From contig CAZECM010000002.1 of the NCBI GenBank assembly GCA_964510785.1, forward strand, positions 65,650-129,649: DNA of 64,000 bases, written 5' to 3'. Source of the DNA: JAAYZM01 sp964510785. GTDB taxonomy: Bacteria; Actinomycetota; Actinomycetes; Actinomycetales; Cellulomonadaceae. A model generated the notes under the pieces. It was not told the origin of the DNA. It did not search any database and was given only the letters and a program-made list of their open reading frames with translations. Below, in pieces: positions 59,602-64,000 of the stretch (its first letter is position 1; the number at the start of each line of letters is the position of its first letter). Made by a program: the position numbers and the translations under genes.

Positions 59602-60852
59602 ATGGGAGAGAGTGCGCTGCCGAGGCTGGCCGGGGAGACGACGTCGGAGCGGCCGTGGCCCGTACGCCACCTCAACCCGAAGATCGGCGACTACGTCGCG
59701 AAGATGCCCGCGCTGTGGGTCGAGGGCCAGGTCCTCAATCTCAAGAAGTGGAACTCGCTCTACTTCCTGACGCTGCGGGACACCGATCTCGACATGTCCA
59801 TCAACGTCACGATCCCCGTGGCGACCCTGCAGCGCGCGGTCCCGGACGGCCAGCGCGTCGAGGACGGCACGCGCCTTGTGCTGCACGCCAAGCCCAGCTT
59901 CCACGCCAAGCGCGGCTCGCTCGGCCTGCAGGCGGACGACGCCCGGCTCGTGGGCATCGGCGAGCTGCTCGCCCAGATCGAGCGGCTCAAGGGCGTGCTC
60001 GCCGCGGAGGGCCTGTTCGCCCCCGAGCGCAAGCGGCCGCTGCCGTTCCTGCCCGCCGTGATCGGGCTCGTGTGCGCGCAGCAGGGCGAGGCGGAGCACG
60101 ACGTCGTCAACAACGCCCGCGCACGCTGGCCCGCGGTCGAGTTCGAGATCCGCCGCGTCACGGTCCAGGGCCCGCAAGCGGTCCCATCGGTGAGCGCAGC
60201 CATCGCCGAGCTCGACCAGGACCCGCGGGTCGAGGTGATCGTCGTGGCCCGCGGCGGCGGTTCCTTCGAGGACCTGCTGCCCTTCAGCAACGAGGCGCTC
60301 GTCCGGGCGGCCGCCGCGTGCCGGACGCCGCTCGTCAGCGCGATCGGCCACGAGCAGGACTCCCCGCTCTTCGACCTCGTCGCGGACCTGCGCGCCTCGA
60401 CGCCAACGGACGCCGCCAAGCGCGTGGTCCCGGACGTGACCGAGGAGCGCCGCGGCCTCACCCAGGCCCGCACGCGCATCCGCCAGTCGGTCGCCACGGT
60501 CCTGGACCGCGAGCGCATCCTGCTCGAGGCGCTGCGCTCGCGCCCCGTCATGGTCAACCCCGCCGCGCTGGTCGACCAGCGCCAGCTCGACGTCGACGCC
60601 GCGTCCGACGCCGCCCGCCGCGCCTTCGGCAACCTGCTCGCCGAGCAGACGGCGCGACTGGGCCAGCTCGGCGCCCAGGTGCGAGCCCTGTCTCCCGCGG
60701 CGACGCTCGACCGGGGCTACGCCGTCGTGCAGACGGCGGCCGGCGGGGTGCTGCGCGACCCGGCCCAGGTGACGCCCGGCGACGCCCTGCGGTTGCGGCT
60801 CGCCCGCGGTGAGCTCATGGCGACCGCCGGGGCGCCGGGTACGGAATACTGA
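59602..60852 (+). CDS. xseA: exodeoxyribonuclease VII large subunit
   Basis: XseA with XseB degrades single-stranded DNA in both directions. This 416-aa subunit has the N-terminal OB-fold (WVEGQVLNLKKWNSLYFLTL, HAKPSFHAKRGSLGLQADD), the nuclease domain VIGLVCAQQGEAEHDVVNNA-type segment and VIVVARGGGSFEDLLPFSNE, then SAIGHEQDSPLFDLVADLRA and STPTDAAK, and a coiled C-terminal part ending LDRGYAVVQ. The ATG at 59602 has GAAGGTGGGGG upstream. Gap to xseB only 4 nt. Confidence 0.95.
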   Translation: MGESALPRLAGETTSERPWPVRHLNPKIGDYVAKMPALWVEGQVLNLKKWNSLYFLTLRDTDLDMSINVTIPVATLQRAVPDGQRVEDGTRLVLHAKPSFHAKRGSLGLQADDARLVGIGELLAQIERLKGVLAAEGLFAPERKRPLPFLPAVIGLVCAQQGEAEHDVVNNARARWPAVEFEIRRVTVQGPQAVPSVSAAIAELDQDPRVEVIVVARGGGSFEDLLPFSNEALVRAAAACRTPLVSAIGHEQDSPLFDLVADLRASTPTDAAKRVVPDVTEERRGLTQARTRIRQSVATVLDRERILLEALRSRPVMVNPAALVDQRQLDVDAASDAARRAFGNLLAEQTARLGQLGAQVRALSPAATLDRGYAVVQTAAGGVLRDPAQVTPGDALRLRLARGELMATAGAPGTEY

Positions 60853-60856
60853 CCGC

Positions 60857-61102
60857 GTGCCTCCCAAGTCCAAGCCCCAGGATGACATCGCCGCCCTGAG
60901 CTACGAGCAGGCCCGCGACGAGCTCGTGCAGGTCGTGACGGCCCTCGAACAGGGGTCGGCGACCCTCGAGGAGTCGCTCGCGCTGTGGGAACGCGGCGAA
61001 CGGCTCGCGGCCCGCTGCCAGGAGTGGCTCGACGGCGCCCGCGAGCGGCTGACAAAGGCCCAGGCGACCACCACGGCGCAGGTCGAGGGGGGCGAACGGT
61101 GA
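60857..61102 (+). CDS. xseB: exodeoxyribonuclease VII small subunit
   Basis: This 81-aa subunit partners XseA. Characteristic sequence is LSYEQARDELVQVVTALEQG followed by SATLEESLALWERGERLAARC, forming the helices that bind XseA. The GTG start at 60857 gives normal family length; a longer frame upstream overlaps xseA. Its stop overlaps the GTG of the PfkB kinase gene (GTGA), so the kinase is co-translated. Confidence 0.94.
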   Translation: MPPKSKPQDDIAALSYEQARDELVQVVTALEQGSATLEESLALWERGERLAARCQEWLDGARERLTKAQATTTAQVEGGER

Positions 61103-62016
61103 CGGCGGCACGCTCCCTCGTCGTCGGCGAGGCGCTCATCGACGTGGTGCACCGCCGCGACGGCTCGGTCGACTCCCACCCGGGCGGCAGCCCGCTCAAC
61201 GTCGCGATCGGCCTCGCGCGCCTCGGGCGCGAGTCGCACCTGCTCACGTGGTTCGCCGACGACGACGGCGGCACCGCGTTGCGCGCACACCTCGCCGGCT
61301 CGGACGTGCACCTCGTGCCGGGGTCCGACGGCGCGGCCCGCACGTCCACCGCCGTCGCGACCCTCGACGCCGAGGGCGCCGCGACCTACGAGTTCGACAT
61401 CGACTGGCGGCTGCCGGCCGAGATCACCGCGCTGGATCCCGTCGTCGTCCACACGGGCTCGATCGCGGCCGTGCTGGCTCCGGGAGCGAACGCCGTCCTC
61501 GACCTGGTGCGTGCCCACCGCACCTCGGCAACCGTCACATACGACCCGAACATGCGCCCCGCGCTCATGGGTTCGCCCGCCGATGCCGCCGCGCGCGTGG
61601 AGCCCGTGCTCGACGTGGCCGACGTGGTCAAGGTGAGCGACGAGGACCTCGCGTGGTACGCCGCGGGCAGCGCCGTGGACGAGGTCGCCACGCGGTGGGC
61701 CGCGCGCGGCCCGGCCATCGTGGTCGTGACGCTCGGCGGCTCGGGCGCGTTCGCCGTGACGTCGAGCGGGTTGCGCGTGGACGTCGTGGCCCCGAAGGTG
61801 CAGGTCGCGGACACGGTCGGTGCGGGCGACTCCTTCATGGGCGGCCTCGTCGACGGGCTGTGGAGCGCGGGACTGCTCGGCGCGGACCGGCGCGAGGCGT
61901 TGCACGCGATCGACGAGGAGACCCTGACGGCGGTGCTCGAGCGCTGCGTGCGCATCGCGGCCATCACCGTGAGCCGCCCCGGCGCGAACCCGCCCACGGC
62001 GGCGGAGCTGGGCTGA
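61099..62016 (+). CDS. PfkB-family carbohydrate kinase (fructokinase-like)
   Basis: This sugar kinase of the ribokinase/PfkB fold has 305 aa. N-terminal motif GEALIDVVHRRDGSVDSHPG then GSPLNVAIGLARLG gives the sugar-binding Gly-Gly pair. TYDPNMRPALM and the C-terminal signature DTVGAGDSFMGGLV, with the catalytic Asp, are present. These features fit fructokinase, but ribokinase or nucleoside kinase activity is possible. The GTG overlaps xseB by 4 nt, an operon position common in Actinobacteria without obvious pathway link. Confidence 0.88.
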   Translation: MTAARSLVVGEALIDVVHRRDGSVDSHPGGSPLNVAIGLARLGRESHLLTWFADDDGGTALRAHLAGSDVHLVPGSDGAARTSTAVATLDAEGAATYEFDIDWRLPAEITALDPVVVHTGSIAAVLAPGANAVLDLVRAHRTSATVTYDPNMRPALMGSPADAAARVEPVLDVADVVKVSDEDLAWYAAGSAVDEVATRWAARGPAIVVVTLGGSGAFAVTSSGLRVDVVAPKVQVADTVGAGDSFMGGLVDGLWSAGLLGADRREALHAIDEETLTAVLERCVRIAAITVSRPGANPPTAAELG

Positions 62017-62072
62017 GGGCCACATCCCGGAACGACACAGAGACATCCCACGACTCGGAGGATGATGCGGTC

Positions 62073-62705
62073 ATGTCCACGACACTGACCCCGGCGGCCG
62101 CGTGGCAGCGGCTGCGCGACGGCAACGAGCGCTTCGTCCAGGGCACGGCGCAGCACCCCGACCAGGACGCCGCCCGGCGCGCCACCCTCGGCTACGACCA
62201 GCACCCGTTCGCGGTGATCTTCGGCTGCTCCGACTCGCGGGTCGCGGCCGAGATCATCTTCGACCAGGGGATCGGCGACATGTTCGTGGTCCGCACGGCG
62301 GGCCACGTGCTCGACACGACGGTCATCGGCTCGATCGAGTACGGCCTCGAGATCCTCGACGTCCCGCTCGTGGTCATCCTCGGCCACGACCACTGCGGTG
62401 CGGTCGAGGCGGCGGCCGATGCGTTGCGCACGGGCAAGCTCCCCTCGGGCTTCGTCCGGGCGATCGTCGACCGCGTCATCCCGAGCATCGTGAGCATCGA
62501 CGGTGGCGCGAGCTCGGGCCGAGCGCCCGAGGCCGCGCACCTCGGCCGGGAGCACGTGCGCCACACCGTGCACATGCTGCACGACTACTCGTCCCTGCTC
62601 ACGCGGGCCGTGGCGGAGGGGCGGGCGGCCATCGTCGGCGCCGAGTACGACCTCGTCGAGGCGAAGATCCGCGTGATCGACGTCGTGGGCGACATCGACC
62701 TCTGA
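62073..62705 (+). CDS. beta-class carbonic anhydrase
   Basis: This enzyme hydrates CO2 to bicarbonate, using a zinc held by Cys52, His105 and Cys108, with Asp54-Arg56 as the catalytic pair (IFGCSDSRVAAE and LGHDHCGAVEA). 210 aa, normal length, no signal peptide, so cytoplasmic. The ATG at 62073 has CGGAGGATG upstream; an earlier ATG at 62062 is out of frame. It is 56 nt after the PfkB gene and may be co-transcribed. Bicarbonate supply to carboxylases is the usual role. Confidence 0.93.
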   Translation: MSTTLTPAAAWQRLRDGNERFVQGTAQHPDQDAARRATLGYDQHPFAVIFGCSDSRVAAEIIFDQGIGDMFVVRTAGHVLDTTVIGSIEYGLEILDVPLVVILGHDHCGAVEAAADALRTGKLPSGFVRAIVDRVIPSIVSIDGGASSGRAPEAAHLGREHVRHTVHMLHDYSSLLTRAVAEGRAAIVGAEYDLVEAKIRVIDVVGDIDL

Positions 62706-62836
62706 CGCCGTCCCGGCGGCCCGTTCTCGCGAAATCCGCAGGCGGGGCCCCTGAATCCGGGGCAGATCGAACGTAACGCAGGTCACACCCTGCGGATTGC
62801 TCGCCCGGAGCGCCATCGGAGTGCGAGGATTGGCCC

Positions 62837-63431
62837 ATGAGCACCGAGGGCGCAGAGTTCCGGATCGAGCACGACACGATGGGCGAGGTGCGCGTCCCCG
62901 CGGCCGCGCTGTACCGGGCGCAGACGCAGCGCGCCGTGGAGAACTTCCCGATCTCCGGCACCCGCCTCGAGCGCGGGCACATCGAGGCCCTCGCGCGCGT
63001 GAAGAAGGCCGCCGCGCGCGCCAACGCCGAGCTCGGGGTGCTCGCCCAGGACGTGGCCGACGCGATCGTGTCCGCCGCCGACGAGGTCGCCACGGGCGCC
63101 CACGACGAGCACTTCCCCGTCGACGTGTTCCAGACCGGCTCGGGCACGAGCTCCAACATGAACACCAACGAGGTCATCGCGACGCTCGCCACGCAGCGCC
63201 TCGGCGCCGACGTGCACCCCAACGACCACGTCAACGCCTCGCAGTCCTCCAACGACGTGTTCCCCACCTCGGTGCACGTCGCCGCCACGGCGGGCGTCGT
63301 CGGCGACCTCGTCCCCGCCCTCGACCACCTCGCCGCGGCGCTCGAGGCCAAGGCGGGCGAGTTCGCGACCGTCGTGAAGTCCGGCCGCACGCATCTTCAG
63401 GATGCCGTGCCCGTTCGGCTCGGTCAGGAAG
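62837..63431 (+). CDS. fumC: class II fumarase, N-terminal half (3' end lost at chimeric join)
   Basis: Fumarase of the TCA cycle; about 198 residues are present of about 465. It starts FRIEHDTMGEVRVPAAALYR, contains TGSGTSSNMNTNEVIA and HPNDHVNASQSSNDVFPTS, and proceeds to FATVVKSGRTHLQDA. From about GRTHLQDA the codons change (CAT CTT CAG GAT, GTT) compared with the host's strong C/G third positions. After GGTCAGGAA the frame stops making fumarase sequence, because the DNA turns into the opposite strand of another gene. A weak -10-like GAGGAT precedes the ATG by 6 nt. The sequence to the left is ordinary host DNA. Confidence 0.85.
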
Positions 63432-63973
63432 TCGTCCCATTCCGCGGCCTTCTTGCGGAACGCGTCCGCGCACGCCTGAAGCGTCGCCAGCAGCTCATCC
63501 AGACGCCACAGCACGCCGAGCCGCAGCGCGGTCGGGATCGTGTCGTTGGTCGACTGTGCCATGTTCACGTGGTCGTTCGGATTCACGGGCTTCTTCTGGT
63601 CGGTGACCAGCGGATGGCCGAGGATTTCATTCGCGCGGTTGGCGAGCACCTCGTTGGTGTTCATGTTGTGGCTGGTCCCCGCGCCGGCCTGGAACGGATC
63701 GACCACGAATTCCGCGTCCCATTTGCCGGTGAGCGCTTCGTCCGCCGCCTGAATGATCGCATCGGCGACCTTCCCGTCCAGCAGCCCCAGATCGCGGTTG
63801 ACCTCGGCCGCCGCGCGCTTGATCGCCACCATGCTCCAGATAAAGGCGGGATACGGCTTCAATCCGCTGACGGCGAAATTGTCCAGCGCGCGCTGGGTCT
63901 GCGCGGCATAATAAGCGCCGGCCGGCACGCGCACTTCGCCCAGCGAATCCTTCTCGATACGATAGTCGCTCAT
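63423..63973 (-). CDS. foreign class II fumarase/aspartate ammonia-lyase, N-terminal half
   Basis: This minus-strand fragment, about 180 residues, belongs to the fumarase/aspartase family: YRIEKDSLGEVRVPAGAYYA, GAGTSHNMNTNEVLANRANE, NDHVNMAQSTNDTIPTALRL and CADAFRKKAAEWDDFLT. The GAGTSHNMN and MAQSTND forms are unlike the host fumC (GSGTSSNMN, ASQSSND). Codon use (GAT, ATT, AAT, TTC) and lower GC indicate another organism. It should continue into GRTHLQDA, but the DNA instead turns back into plus-strand fumC sequence at GGTCAGGAA. Bases 63974-64000 are its upstream region. It is most likely an assembly or amplification chimera. Confidence 0.8.
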
Positions 63974-64000
63974 GGCGTCCCCTCGTCTGAATGGAATAAA

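Noticed and set aside
62777..62794. CGCAGG-N6-CCTGCG palindrome before fumC
   Set aside because: Only 6-bp arms in GC-rich DNA, which is not significant without a second copy.
1..64000. tRNA, rRNA, integrase, phage or plasmid origin genes
   Set aside because: Looked for along the window; none recognised, so the mobility of the island at 5.6-24.9 kb is not explained by a visible integrase or attachment site.

Overview
The window is high-GC actinobacterial DNA. Evidence for this is the WhiB-family regulator with WhiB1 cysteine spacing beside a PdtaS-type kinase, the LCP proteins, the GTG/TTG starts, and many TANNNT boxes set 6-7 nt before a start codon (leaderless genes). The gene set suggests a Micrococcales-type organism (Cellulomonadaceae/Promicromonosporaceae-like); this is inference. 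A run of about 10 N near 58840 and a chimeric right end show that this is a draft or metagenomic scaffold.

Layout. 1-5.6 kb: the 3' part of a CDP-glycerol glycerophosphotransferase-like gene, an AbiEi/AbiEii (type IV toxin-antitoxin) pair with a palindromic promoter, and two LCP cell-wall glycopolymer transferases. 5.6-23.2 kb: an accessory catabolic island in three transcription units. Unit A (minus, 13.6 to 5.6 kb) encodes an ABC importer, two MmgE/PrpD proteins around a D-2-hydroxyacid dehydrogenase, and a SnoaL-like protein. Unit B (minus, 19.2 to 13.8 kb) encodes a FadR-type GntR regulator, an enoyl-CoA hydratase, a thiolase-fold protein with its DUF35 partner, and two CaiB/BaiF CoA-transferases. 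Unit C (plus, 19.4-23.2 kb) encodes a 12-codon leader, an MFS permease, a tartrate/D-malate dehydrogenase-family enzyme and an aldehyde dehydrogenase. A 21-bp semi-palindrome occurs at the unit B/C divergent promoter and again upstream of unit A, so one regulator probably controls all three. The gene content suggests uptake, CoA activation and thiolytic or retro-aldol cleavage of a substituted dicarboxylate. The substrate is unknown.

23.2-30.5 kb: an XRE regulator with four operator half-sites, a broken DUF4143 ATPase, a ugd gene broken by an out-of-frame deletion, a secreted cationic protein, galE, purE, purK and gtrA. 30.5-38.1 kb: an OmpR-type two-component system, then a NarL-type two-component system leading into a MacB-like ABC exporter. 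38.1-42.3 kb: a 1377-residue FHA/FtsK protein with three P-loops that carries a dispersed palindromic repeat inside its reading frame. 42.3-47.4 kb: whiB1-pdtaS, DUF2505, a LacI regulator and a paired fluoride channel. 47.5-55.7 kb: a tightly overlapping four-gene FtsX/LolD-type ABC operon, one ATPase of which has an AbrB-like tail. 55.8-62.7 kb: a Glu/Leu/Phe/Val dehydrogenase, a tandem FKBP lipoprotein, ispH (interrupted by the N gap), xseA-xseB, a PfkB kinase and a beta-carbonic anhydrase.

Right end: a plus-strand class II fumarase starts at 62837 and runs head-on into a minus-strand fumarase/aspartase from a different codon-usage background. The join (about 63385-63440) lies in the conserved GRTHLQDA region. 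Sequence right of about 63.4 kb should be treated as foreign or chimeric.
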